This document shows, piece by piece, positions 31,669 through 55,444 of a DNA stretch of 64,000 bases. This stretch comes from Nemopilema nomurai (Eukaryota; Cnidaria; Scyphozoa; Rhizostomeae; Rhizostomatidae), in NCBI GenBank assembly GCA_003864495.1, contig PEDN01001362.1, positions 186,001-250,000 of the forward strand. Direction: 5' to 3'. Within the stretch, counting starts at the first letter, position 1, and every line of letters starts with the position of its first letter. Below the pieces are notes generated by a model. It was given only the letters and a program-made list of their open reading frames with translations. It searched no databases and was not told the origin of the DNA. The position numbers were made by a program, and so were the translations under genes.

Positions 31669-33590
31669 AATGTGATGAATAAAGTGCCTTGGCTAACATA
31701 TATGAAAAAGTTTGTCTGCATTTAATGGCCTCTGCAGAGGATAAACAATGATTATATGTATTTGTATATGGCGTCTTGTTGACATTCTATGACGTTCTTG
31801 TCAAAAGTGTCCAGAAATTACTGTGTCCTTTAATGACTAAAACAGTTGCCCTAAAGTGTCACATAGGGTTTTTCAGAGTAAGAATGAGGCTTATAATGTT
31901 CTTTGTTCCCAGAGTAGAATCGCCTTAGATCACGTGTGAAAGATGACTTCAGACAACAGCAGCCATTCCATGATGAACCAAAAGTATCCAAATGTGGAAT
32001 GGTTTTCATCGTTATTGCTATAATCATCGTAATGATGTTGCTTCACCTAGACAAATTTGCAAAATTTGCAAACCAAATTTGTTAATTTTATGCTATAGAG
32101 TTTTTTAACGCTAGAACAGTTTAAGGTACTTCTTTAGAAACCATCACGAGGCAGTACGTAAGATTTAAAAAACATTATCTTGGTATATCGTTGTGTAATG
32201 TGTGAATATTATATGAGAAGTTGTGGTTTCGGCTTGTACGCGTAATCTGTTTTCGTTTGATGTTTGCATCAATCTCTTGATTCAGACTTTTTCTCTTGTC
32301 AAACTTTATTGACTCTTCTTCTGCCTAAATTATCGCAAGAGCCATTACAGACGAACCTGCATACCAAATTTTATGCCTTGATCATGCACACTACTATCTC
32401 TTTTTAAGACATTCTTGATGAAAACGTTTGGAGCCCATAAATTCCAAATTTTGCGGCCTAAATCTGGAAATATTGCTGTGATAAGATCCTCAAGCCATTG
32501 CTGAGGTCTGCTTTGAATCTTGACTTCTTGGCAATAAAAGTTGTAAGTTTCCTTACCCATAGCCAGGGCTACCTCATCAATAAATGAAACAATGAGGTAA
32601 CGTAGGGCTATTTTTGAGACCATCCCTGGAATCTCAGGGTGGCAAAGCAGCTGGTAATTCTGTTCCAACTTTGGTCTTCGCCAGATCAATGTAATCCATA
32701 GGTGAATATAATTAGTTTGAGTCTCTTTGAAAGCTTTACGACGAATATACACACTTTTTTCACAAGCGTGGACTTGTACCAGCGATTAAACGAGAAAGCT
32801 AGTGAATTGACAGCTTCGGAATCCGCGAAAATGGATATATATATAGAAAGTTACTTTCTTCTGAAAAAACGGTACGAAATTAGAAAAATAGAATTAGGTT
32901 TTTCTAAGACAACGGGGAGGAACAAAATTTGTGCTAAGGGGACTTTAGTAAAATTTTTATGAATTGCTTCAAGACTAACTATTTTTTTTGTATTACAACA
33001 GAACTTGATCCAGCTTTATCAGGCTTTGCCTATCAAGTTTCTATTCAAATGCTAGAGCCAGGTTAGGACATTGTTTCCATTGTTCATGCATGACCTGTGT
33101 TTTACAAATGTGCTTCCCAGAGTCAATCACGGAAGTGAATATGTGGTTTTGTCGGTTTCTTGGGATTTGAAGGAGAAACGTGCTTCATGGTAAGGCTTTT
33201 GAAGGATATTCCTAATATTGAAAGTTTTAATGTATCCAGCAATGACGGAATAGTGTACATATGCATTATCTGGCGGATACTCCACGAGTGCCTTGATTCG
33301 ACTGAGTGAAGTTCACTTCTCACTCAAGTGGCCTAACAATGTTCTATTAGCGATCTGCACGTTGTGTTACTTCTGACGAACATTTGTGCATTTTTGTCAT
33401 CGATCTTTACCCCTAAAACTGCTTTTGCATCTTTCAAATTAAAGATTCCCCATGAGATGTACATGGCTTGGCGAGGTTAAGCGTTCTCTGTCAGGTTTTT
33501 GGACATTTAGCGCCAGTCTCTGGTTTGTTTTCATAGCATAATGGGTTGAATCTTTGAAGTCAATAAAAATGTTTCTTTGCCAGGTTAATC
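31669..33590. other. Spacer between Eph-like genes 2 and 3
   Basis: Same content as the first spacer: AATAAA at 31678–31683, then the conserved minus-strand frame, here running 32752–32345 with 36 extra N-terminal codons because of a local indel. Compared with the other spacers, 31683–31960 and 33180–33560 lack many single bases in short runs (for example, AAAGTGCCTTGG where others have AAAGTGCCCTTGG). That pattern fits low-accuracy consensus at least as well as mutation. Confidence 0.55.
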
Positions 33591-42533
<8,943 letters not shown>

Positions 42534-44537
42534 GTTAGTTCGAGGTGATTTGATGACAGATCTCTCAATTTCCAATTGAAATGTGATGAATAAAGTGCCC
42601 TTGGTTTAACATATATGAAACAAGTTTGTCCGTTGCATTTAGTGGCTCCTCTGCAGAGGATAAACAATGGATTTATATGTATTTAATATATGGCGTCTTG
42701 TTGACATTCTATGACGTTCTTGTCCAAAAGTGTCCAGAAATTTACTGTGTCCTTTAATGACTAAAACAGTTGCCCTAAAGTGTCACATAGGGTTTTTCAG
42801 AGTAAGAATGAGGCTTATAATGTTCTTTTGTTCCCAGAGTAGATCTGCACTTAGATCACGTGTGAAAGATGACTTCAGACAACAGCAGCCATTCCATAGA
42901 TGAACCAAAAGTATCCAAATGTGGAATGGTTTTCATCGTTATTGCTATAAATCATCGTAATGATGTTGCTTCACCTAGACAAATTTGCAAAATTTGCAAA
43001 CCAAATTTGTTAATTTTATGCTATAGAGTTTTTTAACGCTAGAACAGTTTAAGGTACTTCTTTAGAAACCATCACGAGGCAGTACGTAAGATTTAAAAAA
43101 CATTATCTTGGTATATCGTTGTGTAATGTGTGAATATTATATGAGAAGTTGTGGTTTCGGCTTGTACGCGTAATCTGTTTTCGTTTGATGTTTGCATCAA
43201 TCTCTTGATTCAGACTTTTCTCTTGTCAAACTTTATTGACTCTTCTTCTGCCTAAATTATCGCAAGAGCCATTACAGACGAACCTGCATACCAAAATTTT
43301 ATGCCTTGATCATGCACACTACTATCTCTTTTTAAGACATTCTTGATGAAAACGTTTGGAGCCCATAAATTCCAAATTTTGCGGCCTAAATCTGGAAATA
43401 TTGCTGTGATAAGATCCTCAAGCCATTGCTGAGGTCTGCTTTGAATCTTGACTTCTTGGCAATAAAAGTTGTAAGTTTCCTTACCCATAGCCAGGGCTAC
43501 CTCATCAATAAATGAAACAATGAGGTAACGTAGGGCTATTTTTGAGACCATCCCTTGGAATCTCAGGGTGGCAAAGCAGCTGTTAATTCTGTTCCAACTT
43601 TGGTCTTCGCCAGATCAATGTAATCCATAGGTGAATATAATTTAGTTTGAGTCTCTTTGAAAGCTTTACGACGAATATACACACTTTTTTCACAAGCGTG
43701 GACTTGTACCAGCGATTAAACGAGAAAGCTAGTGAATTGACAGCTTCGGAATTCCGCGAAAATGGATATATATATAGAAAGTTACTTTCTTCTGAAAAAA
43801 CGGTACGAAAAATTAGAAAAAATAGAATTTAGGTTTTTCTAAGACAACGGGGAGGAACAAAATTTGTGCTAAGGGGACTTTAGTAAGAAATTTTTATGAA
43901 TTGCTTCAAGACTAACTATTTTTTTTGTATTACAACAGAACTTGATCCAGCTTTATCAGGCTTTGCCTATCAAGTTTCTATTTAAATGCTAGAGCCAGGA
44001 TTAGGACATTGTTTCCATTGTTCATGCATGACCTGTGTTTTACAAATGTGCTTCCCAGAGTCAATCACGGAAGTGAATATGTGGTTTTGTCGGTTTCTTG
44101 GGATTTGAAGGAGAAACGTGCTTCATGGTAAGGCTTTTGAAGGATATTCCTAATATTGTCAAAGTTTTAATTGTATCCAGCAATGACGGAATAGTGTACA
44201 TATGCATTATCTGGCGGATACTCCACGAGTGCCTTGATTCGACTGAGTGAAGTTCACTTCTCACTCAGTGGCCTAACAATGTTCTATTAGCGATCTGCAC
44301 GTTGTATTACTTCTGACGAACATTTGTGCATGTTTTTGTCATCGATCTTTACCCCTAAAACTGCTTTTGCATCTTTCAAATTAAAGATTTCCCCATGAGG
44401 TGTACATGGCTTGGCGAGGTTAAGCGTTCTCTGTCAGGTTTTTGGACATTTAGCGCTCAGTCTCTGGTTTGTTTTTATGGCATGAATGGGTTGAATCTTT
44501 GAAGTTAATAAAGAAATGTTTCTTTGCCAGGTTAATC
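42534..44537. other. Spacer between Eph-like genes 3 and 4
   Basis: Contains AATAAA (42589–42594), the recurring unrecognised 99-codon minus-strand frame (43551–43252) and the 5' flank of gene 4 with the conserved acceptor before its ATG. Nearly identical to the first spacer. Confidence 0.6.
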
Positions 44538-46640
44538 ATGAATTTACGATGGAAACTTGAGCTGATTCTAGGTTTGACCCTAATAACATTTGTGATAGTG
44601 GATATTTCAAAAGGAATTCGTGGTATGTGGAGGCTTGATTTTCTTGTTTATGCACTGAAAACTTTGTAACACTTGCATAGGCCTCATATTCCGGGTGATT
44701 GGCTCTTGCGATTCACACGCTTAGTAATTCTTTTGTTTTCTTTTAATAAGTTTTCGCAGAAATATAATAAAAATGTATGTTGAAGTGTAGCCAATATATC
44801 ATTGTTTGCTGCACTTTTTTCAATTGTGCTAGATGCCTAAAGTGCTGGGCGTTAGTTTCTGCTGGTGTGATGACTGTCATGAAATTGCTTTTTTCCTACA
44901 ATTAACGATCATTTAAAAAATATGCGATACGATATCATTACTGACTGAATTCCTTCGTATACAGCCATAGATTCTTAAAAATGGCTTTAGAATTTCAAAG
45001 GCAGCTCCAATGCCGACATAGATCATCTGTTTGATATTGGTTCCTCTCTTTCTGTGCAGCTCTCAAGCGCAAATCAACTCAGATTTGGCATTACATCAAA
45101 AAAATGCTTAAACACCATGCTCATGTGTTTTTGAGAAGCATTCCGCAATGAGAATATTCTAAACTCGCATGTGAACAAAGAAGGCGCATTCGCTTTTTAG
45201 ATCTTGTGATGTGATATTCAATCATTTCTTCCTGCACGTGTTCTAACACAACTTTTCTTTCTGATTATTCTTTTAGTTCCGTTGTCAGTGCCTGGCTTCT
45301 TACAGTGGACAAGTGCAGCTAATACATCAAAGCCACGAGCTCGAAGTAATGTAAGCTTCTTTTTAAAGATCAAAGCGATGATAGATAACGAAGTGATTAA
45401 AAAGTCAAATATCCGTTATTTGATTTTTTCGTTAGGCTAGATCTGTGCAAACAAATTTGGGTTTTCTCTGAAATTCGCTAGCTAAAATATTGGATTAATT
45501 CGATTGGTCGTCATAACTTACTAAAAGTCGAACGATGAGTTTCCAACATTATACGAGCTTCAACACCTTTACTGGCTTGGCCTCATTTAAGATTAGTAAA
45601 CGCTTCAATATTTGAAATCTTGAGTTTTGAATGAATGAATTGAATTTTTGAAGTGTTTTTAATTTGATGTAAAATGAATTTCTTTCATACTTATGGAAAT
45701 ATGTTTCTAATCACAGTTTATTCAATGAATTTCTTTCAGTATATCCTTTCTTTTTTCGCTTTCCAGTGGCAGTTTTCATCATATAATCGTCTCGTTGCCT
45801 GCAAATTTGGAAATGACGTTATAGACGGTTATATAATTTTACCCTTTGTCTCTACGAACCCAGCCAATCAGATAAACTTAGAAGTTAAATACGACCTGAG
45901 GTGCTGTGATCACGTGTTGTCAATCGGTGTCTATGCCTACTTCAGCTCAAGCGGAGTTGTTAGTTTGAATCCCAATACACACACTTTCAAGTACATTTCT
46001 TCCCTGAGGAATACTTCGTCAATGATTTCCAGTCATTCTAACATGCAGTTCACATCACGTTTCACAATTGAAATGGAGGGACACACAGGAATTTATTTGG
46101 CATTCCGGGATCAAGGAATCTGCGGAGGAATTGTCTCTTTGAAAATAAATTATACATCATGCCCCAGCTCTGCAGGAGATTTGATGTCATTCCCAAATGG
46201 AGCTGCTCCAAATAGCACAGTTGCGGTGCAAAAGGTACCAGGAACATGTGTTCCCAACTCAAAGATGCGATTTTCACAGTCGGATAATTACATGTTTTGC
46301 TACACAAATGGCTCGACAAAGGTACATGGTGGATGTCGATGCAATGCTGGATATCAAAATGTTTTATTAACAAAATGCGAGGGTAAGCATTTTCTCTGCT
46401 ACATTGAAATATTGCTTATTGTCATCGAAATGCAGCAACATAGATAGTGAAATTTTTATCTCCCGACTGAAGAGTTCAAAGGCTAATTAAAGGAAAGCTT
46501 TACATTTCAATAATGGTGACAAGAACTTAGTGCCGGTCATTCTAGCATTCTGTTGCTTTTCTTTCCGATCTTCTCTTTTTGGTCTTCTTTCCCGGTCGAT
46601 TTTTAAAGGCCGATGCTTTACAATGCGATTTTGTTTGCAG

Positions 46641-46748
46641 AATGCCCCCCAAAGACCTCCAAGTCTTCCCTTGGCAACGTTCAATGCTTTAAATGTGCTG
46701 CAAATGTTGAACACATCTTCTTTAATTTGCTTCACTATTTATTTTTAG
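46641..46748 (+). other. Duplicated 5' half of the Cys-rich exon (gene 4)
   Basis: Same 108-nt in-frame duplicate with its own acceptor as in gene 3; the sequence is the same and open. Confidence 0.6.
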
Positions 46749-47878
46749 AATGCCTCCCAAAGACCTTCAAGTCTTCCCCTGGCAATGTTCAATGCACAAA
46801 GTGTGCTGCAAATGTGCAAGATGGGCTTAAGCCAAGAAGGACAGTTTGCAAATGCAAGGATGGCTACTTCAGGCCGACTTCATCCCCAGGCGATCCAAAT
46901 GTTGATTGTGAAGGTGAAATTCTAACCTACTCCTAGCTTTATGCCTTCAAGCTTTACCGTTTTCAAGACACAAGCAACAAAAATGAATTTGAAAAATTCA
47001 GCAGCGGAAAGCTACGAAAAACCGTTTCATTCCTTTAAAATATGCAAATCAAAGCATAGTTAGAAGAAAGTAAGATAAAAACGTTTGCTTTTAAACTTTG
47101 GTCTTAAGCATCTCAAAAGAGCATCACCATTGTCCCCGACAATGACATAATATTGTTCTTTTTTGCAAAAGCAAACTCAGAAATGAGGCTTTCTGAACAC
47201 AAAAGTACCCTGATATCTAGACCAAGTGTAACTTTAGCATGCATTTTAAAGTGATTGACTAAGTTGTGATTCCAAATAGCGGCTCCATCCTCTCCGATGC
47301 ACGTAAATACAAAAAAGGCTGGATCGACCTGGGTTTCATTAGAATGGGGATCACCATTGCAGCAGGGAACTGGAGATAGCCCGCGATACAGAATCAAAGC
47401 TGGCTGCTCAAAATGCATAGCGCCACCTGACAAGACGACATCGAACACTTACCTCAATTTCACCGGATTGAGTGCCTACACCCGTTATGTGTTCAGCGTC
47501 TATTCCATCAACAATGTCACTGACGCTATTGGATTCGAAAAAGCGGAATATAACAGCACATCTGTGATGACTGGATCAGGACGTGAGTTGAATCATTGCC
47601 AAGTTGTAAACATGAATCAATTAAGGCTTTTACCGGAGTCGTTGAAGTGATTTGTCATTTATCCAACGCCCTCACTTATTCGTGCATGGCGTTGATTTCA
47701 AGAGGAATGTCAATAATCATATAACAAAATTCATCAAGTGACAGTAATTTTGGGGCTTTAAGAAATGATTTGAGTAACGCACCATTTATATGAAAATGCT
47801 CTTCGGTCTTATACATTCATTTACTACCGAGTAAAGTCGTTTTATTTCTTCAGGCAACAGGTAAAATATATAATATTT

Positions 47879-47982
47879 TAGTATTCGAGAAAATATTAAA
47901 TATATATATATATATATATCAATATATATATATATATATATATATAAATATTATATATTAAATATATAATATATAGTATTCG
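47879..47982. repeat. AT microsatellite block in intron 5 of gene 4
   Basis: Bounded by TAGTATTCG at 47879–47887 and 47974–47982. It differs from gene 3 by a few AT units. Confidence 0.75.
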
Positions 47983-49087
47983 TTTACTTATGCAAGAGAG
48001 ATAGAAGTCGCATTTTTATGTGCAATAGAGTATTTCATTTAGGCGTTTTGCCTGGCTCTAAATAAACACTTCTGGAATTCTCAATTGTAAATAGAAAATG
48101 TTGTTCTGTGTTGAAATGGTATACATGTCATTTTAGTGCCTTCGGAAGTACAAAACTTAACGAAAGGTTTAACCTTGATGGATCAGTGACAGTAACCTGG
48201 AATGAGCCAGTCACCAAAGGTGGTGATGATTTGCGGTACTATGTGACTGTCAATGAAGAAGGCACATTCTGGACCAAGCGAGAATACACCGTGGAGCAGG
48301 AACAAGGAAAAAGAAGTATACAGTGTCTGTAAGTAATAGGTTTTAGTGCTCCCTCGAAGGGTACTCAGCTCGAAAAAGATTGATTACTCCAACAAGTAAA
48401 GTAATTAAATTACACCAGTCTACTTCGTATTAGAAGGGTACTTATTAGAAAGGTTTAAAAGTACGTAAAGAATGTGCAGGTGGAGAGAGAGGCTTATAAT
48501 TGAATGATGTATAGCTTGCTTTGTTCGATGCCTCAGATGTATTTATTATTACTACTTCCAAACATCTACTCTAAAAGACGCTCTGATATCCTTGGTTTTT
48601 GTAAAATGGCCTTATTGCCATTATAGGTAAAGGCCCACACAAGCAGCGGTTTCTCCAAAGAAGTCGTTATCACTTTTGAAATACGGGGAAAAGGAAAGTA
48701 TTAGTCTGGTTCAAGCCTATCTTGCATCATGTCTGACAAATTTTAGCAGCAAGAATAGCAACTTGAATATCGTGAAAGTTTTTCAAGTCAGTTCGTCATT
48801 TTGCGCTGCTCTGTTAAAAAAGAGAGTTGAGAGGCCCTTGAAAAGAATAGACAAATATGTGTCCAACGTACTATGTATGGTAATTGATTAATTTGAAATG
48901 AAAGGAATATAAAATTTAGAAAGTTAATTTTCGTTGTAGGTATTTCAAAATCGCTGCTGGTTGCAATTGGAGTTCCCATACTCGTTGTACTGTTGATTGC
49001 TGTTGCTGTTGTTGTCTTGTGTAATCGAAGGTTTGGATTCAATTTTTGTTTGATTGATCAACCTATAATCAAGACAAATCTTTTTAG

Positions 49088-49130
49088 AAATGCCAGAAAT
49101 GCTTCAAGTGATCCAGGAACGGAAACATAA
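49088..49130 (+). other. Candidate alternative terminal exon with poly(A) signal (gene 4)
   Basis: Acceptor tttttag, 43 nt ending in TAA (49128–49130) and AATAAA at 49160–49165. This copy has lost the GT that follows the stop in genes 2, 3 and 5, so it cannot be an internal exon. Confidence 0.4.
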
Positions 49131-51941
49131 TAAACGACAATCTCATAGTAATCAAGAACAATAAAAAAAAGTCGAATGTGACTGAAAAGCGTTAAAAGCT
49201 CAATCTTCCTTGTTGATGCAAAAATTTTAAAACTTAATCAAAGATGTTTGCTGTATTTATACTCCTAATGTCGCAATAATGCATGTTTGAGGAAAAGTCA
49301 GTTTAATTTTTCCAAGGCGGCAGTCAAAGAGTTTGCAAGCAGCCTATCTGGCAGGGGAGGTGGTACGTATATTTTGCCACAATTCAATAACTAGCTTCTC
49401 GTTAGTAGTTTACCGGCGTGTTATAAACTAGCCTGAATAAACATGATCCTATTACTCTAGTCATAAATTGGCCAGTTAAATAACATGTGGTGATTGCCAT
49501 CAAACATTAATCCATCATCCTTGAATCTGTTCGTAATTCCTTCTTTGAGTGCCTTGATTTCTTGGTTGCTGATTTTCAGTGACTTTGCCGAATGAGTACA
49601 ATTCCATGGTGTATGTGGACCCAACAACATGAAAACATAGAGGATGCTCTGCAGGAATTGCAAGGGAGCTAGATCGATACTGGGTGCGTCTGGATTGCCT
49701 GATACATGGAGGTAAGCTTGCAATACCATTTATGGACTACATTTAACATGACAGCCCACATCACCAAGAACCTTTCTGAACATTTTTCTTGTTTGTGTAA
49801 GGTGAATAAATCATTTGGCTTTACTGAATTTAATACTGTTTTAATTTTTGAATAAAGATTATGTGGTTGACTTATGTAGTTGAGGATGCGTCAAGTCCAT
49901 CTAGAATATTTTACTTGCCTTGATATAAGAAGCCATGTTTGGTAAGCTAAATGTTAATTGGTTAATGGTCCGATGTGATTTTTAAAAACCCTATTTTAAG
50001 TTTTCCTTTCATTCCGAATGCAAGATATTGTACATTTTATCCGCTTTATCTTTAAAATGATTTTAGGGGAATTGCTGATTTACAAGGGGATTTGGAGAAG
50101 CCTCTCCAGAAAGAGAAACTGGTTGCCATCAAGGTCCTAAAAGTAGGTATACAGCGAAGAAATACTTCTTGCGTGGTCAAAAGTAGACTACTATTTAAGT
50201 TTCCCACTCAACTTGAGTATGGATAATGAGAAACAAAAATTGAAGCCATGAAGTTTGGATTTCGAACCATACTTATACTGTATCATAAACGGAAAAATGA
50301 AGGAAACAAATAGTATACATATAAGTTAGGTGTTTGAATCGATACTCAAAAACTCAAAAGATTCCCACTTCTGTCTCTTATTCTCCAACTTCATTGTGAA
50401 GTTTAGTAAACTTGAAAATTGTCTTGAAAGATGTGAATTCTTTTTTGAAGCCTCTTTCTAAACGTTTTGCAGACAAACGCAAGCAAGAAAGCAAGGGACG
50501 ATTTTCTGGCAGAGCTGCATATACGGGACAGTTTGAAGATCCAAATGTCATACACCTCGAGGGTGTAGTAGTGAAAAGTATTGCCTCTTACCTTGAATAT
50601 TCACTATGCCTTGTAATTTTCCTAGACAGTAGCTCATCAAGCGATGCTCTTAATACCAAACTGTTCTCCTTTTTTCTAAGCAGTCAAATCATAGCTGGTT
50701 GAGTTCTTAGTGAGACCATGAAGATATATATTTGAACGTGTTTAATCCGGCAGACATATGACTCAATGCATTTCTCAATACTGACATATGTTCTTTTAAT
50801 TTTAGGTCATCCAACATTGATTGTTACTGAATTCATGAGCAATGGATCGCTAGACTCGTTCTTGAAAGTAAGATTAGTGCAAAATGACTGTTCGAACATC
50901 AAACTTATTACAATTACAGTTGTTGTAGTAAAGTAGTTAATAAATTAGAAAAGGGTTTTTGGTTCAGTGATGCCACATTTGCTTAAAGACTGTTGATGTT
51001 CACGCGCATTATAATATTAACAGAGTATTGTTCAGATGGAACAGGTATCTTTTATGACGAGTGTACATCAGCTCTGCTTAGCAGACAAAGAGAATGCTCA
51101 AAATGTAACTGCTGTTTATATTTCTCTAGGAAAACGAAGGAAAATTCACCCCACTTCAGTTACTGAGGATGGGTCGCGGTGTAGCTTCAGGGATGACGTA
51201 TCTGTCAGAGATGAGTTACATCCACAGGGTAAGCATTCCCATCATTACATCGATTCATAGCAGTGGCAACACTTCAATGTCTTGGCGTTTAAATGCTGAA
51301 CGGGAAGCACGGCAAGATTTTTAGTTCTTGGAATTTCAAAGCGGATGCTTTCATGGTATTGACAAGCAGCATCAGTATGTTCACCATTCAAAACAGGCAG
51401 TGATTGTAGTTGAATTTTACATCCACAGGGTAAGCTACATGGTATTGACTCGCAAAATTGTTATGCACACTTTTCAAACAGATAACCGTCTGCATGAAAT
51501 ATTACATTTTCGTATTTGCGGACTGCTTGAAAGTTTTTGCAAGTTACACCATCTGGCAATAGATTGCAACCAGTCAGAGAATTGGAGGGAATTCTAGGCT
51601 TTTGCAGTTACATATGTATTGAAGTCTCATTGCAGATGTAAGGTAGTATCTGTGAATTGCAGCTTCAGGGAATGTTCACTAAATCGACTAACATGCACTA
51701 TTAATCCTTATAGTATCTGGCGGCCAGGGACATTTTAGTGAACAAAGACATGGTTTGCAAAATTTCTGGATTTGGAATAAGCAGAGAACTGATTTCTGAT
51801 GAAAAAAACACCATCAAGGTAATAAATTATTTCTCATGTGTTCAACTACATGCAAAATCTATTTGGAGATTACCAAAACCAAACTCCCATACTTCCATTT
51901 ATGAAATTAGCTATCCGTTGCTGAGAGCTTACTTTTACTAA

Positions 51942-52340
<399 letters not shown>

Positions 52341-53028
52341 TAGGGTAATATTTACTTTTGACTCACTTTTTTCAACTTTCAAGTTTTTGTATGAGCCCCT
52401 TGAGTACTTTTTGAGAATGCCCAAACGTTTTGAAGATAACTTTGCCCTGCAGTTAGTAAAAAATATTAGCACATCAATTTTGAGCATTGCTTGTCATAAA
52501 ACTTACAATGACTAAATATAGTCCTTGGGAACTGTTCTCCTTCATTTTGGACACTCATATAATTGCAGGTTCTTGAAAGATTGGTTTCTGGCTACAGATT
52601 ACCTCCGCCAGTGGTACGTAACATTTTCAAAGGATTATCATTAAATCTGGTTGCTATTAGAGGACTCCTCCTTTTCAATTTTGTTAGCACTCCATTCGGA
52701 TGTGCTTCCTTTGATGCGCTGCAGAAGTCTATTAAACAGTCTACCTTGGCAAAAATTCTGCGCGCGTAGGTGCATACATTAGAATGCATGGGCTATCGAT
52801 GATCCACTTTTACTGCAAAATGTTCACTTAGGAAATACTATGACGTTTGTCCACGTATCTATATGTTTCCTCTATTGTTGCTGAGTTTCTCCCAATTAAG
52901 CTACACCTTTACTTTTTAATGAAGTTTGCTTAGACATTGCGATGTTTTCAGATGCTATGAAAGACTTTGTAACCAGGAAGAATTGTTTTCTTCTTCCAAA
53001 CCCAGGCAGGGGTGGGCCATCTGGCCAT

Positions 53029-53229
53029 GCTTGCTTGCGCGAGATTGTGTTTGCATGTGCTTGCGCGTGACTGTGTTTGCTTGCGCGGGACAGTGTTTGC
53101 ATGCTCGTGACTTTGTTTGCATGCGCGTTACTGTGTTTGTATGCGCGAGATGGTTTGCATGCTCGTGACTGTGTTTGCTTCGGCGTGACTGTGTTTGCTT
53201 GCGCGGGACTGCGCTTGCCCTTGCATGCT
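53029..53229 (+). repeat. 20-bp minisatellite in the last intron (gene 4)
   Basis: About ten units, matching the array of gene 2 almost base for base. Confidence 0.88.
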
Positions 53230-53455
53230 TGCCAAAGCATCCATAGTCTAGCTTCTTCTGCATCATTTCTATAATGACAAACAGTCTACAACAGTTTAAA
53301 GTTGTGATTCGTTGCAGAATTGTCCAAAAGTCGTACACAATCTTATGCTATCCTGCTGGCACAAAGTTTGCGAGGAAAGGCCAAAGTTCAAAACAATTCG
53401 CAACATGATTGATAATTGGATTCGAAGTCCTGAATTGCTTGGACAGGAGACATAG

Positions 53456-55444
53456 GTTAGTTCGAGGTGATTTGATGACAGATCTCTCAATTTCCAATTG
53501 AAATGTGATGAATAAAGTGCCCTTGGTTTAACATATATGAAACAAGTTTGTCCGTTGCATTTAGTGGCTCCTCTGCAGAGGATAAACAATGATTATATGT
53601 ATTTAATATATGGCGTCTTGTTGACATTCTATGACGTTCTTGTCCAAAAGTGTCCAGAAATTTACTGTGTCCTTTAATGACTAAAACAGTTGCCCTAAAG
53701 TGTCACATAGGGTTTTTCAGAGTAAGAATGAGGCTTATAATGTTCTTTGTTCCCAGAGTAGATCTGCACTTAGATCACGTGTGAAAGATGACTTCAGACA
53801 ACAGCAGCCATTCCATAGATGAACCAAAAGTATCCAAATGTGGAATGGTTTTCATCGTTATTGCTATAAATCATCGTAATGATGTTGCTTCACCTAGACA
53901 AATTTGCAAAATTTGCAAACCAAATTTGTTAATTTTATGCTATAGAGTTTTTTAACGCTAGAACAGTTTAAGGTACTTCTTTAGAAACCATCACGAGGCA
54001 GTACGTAAGATTTAAAAAAACATTATCTTGGTATATCGTTGTGTAATGTGTGAATATTATATGAGAAGTTGTGGTTTCGGCTTGTACGCGTAATCTGTTT
54101 TCGTTTGATGTTTGCATCAATCTCTTGATTCAGACTTTTTCTCTTGGTCAAACTTTATTGACTCTTCTTCTGCCTAAATTATCGCAAGAGCCATTACAGA
54201 CGAACCTGCATACCAAAATTTTATGCCTTGATCATGCACACTACTATCTCTTTTTAAGACATTCTTGATGAAAACGTTTGGAGCCCATAAATTCCAAATT
54301 TTGCGGCCTAAATCTGGAAATATTGCTGTGATAAGATCCTCAAGCCATTGCTGAGGTCTGCTTTGAATCTTGACTTCTTGGCAATAAAAGTTGTAAGTTT
54401 CCTTACCCATAGCCAGGGCTACCTCATCAATAAATGAAACAATGAGGTAACGTAGGGCTATTTTTGAGACCATCCCTTGGAATCTCAGGGTGGCAAAGCA
54501 GCTGTTAATTCTGTTCCAACTTTGGTCTTCGCCAGATCAATGTAATCCATAGGTGAATATAATTAGTTTGAGTCTCTTTGAAAGCTTTACGACGAATATA
54601 CACACTTTTTTCACAAGCGTGGACTTGTACCAGCGATTAAACGAGAAAGCTAGTGAATTGACAGCTTCGGAATCCGCGAAAATGGATATATATAGAAAGT
54701 TACTTTCTTCTGAAAAAACGGTACGAAAAATTAGAAAAATAGAATTTAGGTTTTTCTAAGACAACGGGGAGGAACAAAATTTGTGCTAAGGGGACTTTAG
54801 TAAAATTTTTATGAATTGCTTCAAGACTAACTATTTTTTTTGTATTACAACAGAACTTGATCCAGCTTTATCAGGCTTTGCCTATCAAGTTTCTATTTAA
54901 ATGCTAGAGCCAGGATTAGGACATTGTTTCCATTGTTCATGCATGACCTGTGTTTTACAAATGTGCTTCCCAGAGTCAATCACGGAAGTGAATATGTGGT
55001 TTTGTCGGTTTCTTGGGATTTGAAGGAGAAACGTGCTTCATGGTAAGGCTTTTGAAGGATATTCCTAATATGTCAAAGTTTTAATTGTATCCAGCAATGA
55101 CGGAATAGTGTACATATGCATTATCTGGCGGATACTCCACGAGTGCCTTGATTCGACTGAGTGAAGTTCACTTCTCACTCAGTGGCCTAACAATGTTCTA
55201 TTAGCGATCTGCACGTTGTATTACTTCTGACGAACATTTGTGCATGTTTTTGTCATCGATCTTTACCCCTAAAACTGCTTTTGCATCTTTCAAATTAAAG
55301 ATTTCCCCATGAGGTGTACATGGCTTGGCGAGGTTAAGCGTTCTCTGTCAGGTTTTTGGACATTTAGCGCTCTCTGGTTTGTTTTTATAGCATGAATGGG
55401 TTGAATCTTTGAAGTAATAAAGAAATTTCTTTGCCAGGTTAATC
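53456..55444. other. Spacer between Eph-like genes 4 and 5
   Basis: AATAAA at 53511–53516, the recurring minus-strand frame at 54473–54174, and the 5' flank of gene 5. No recognisable gene beyond these. Confidence 0.6.
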
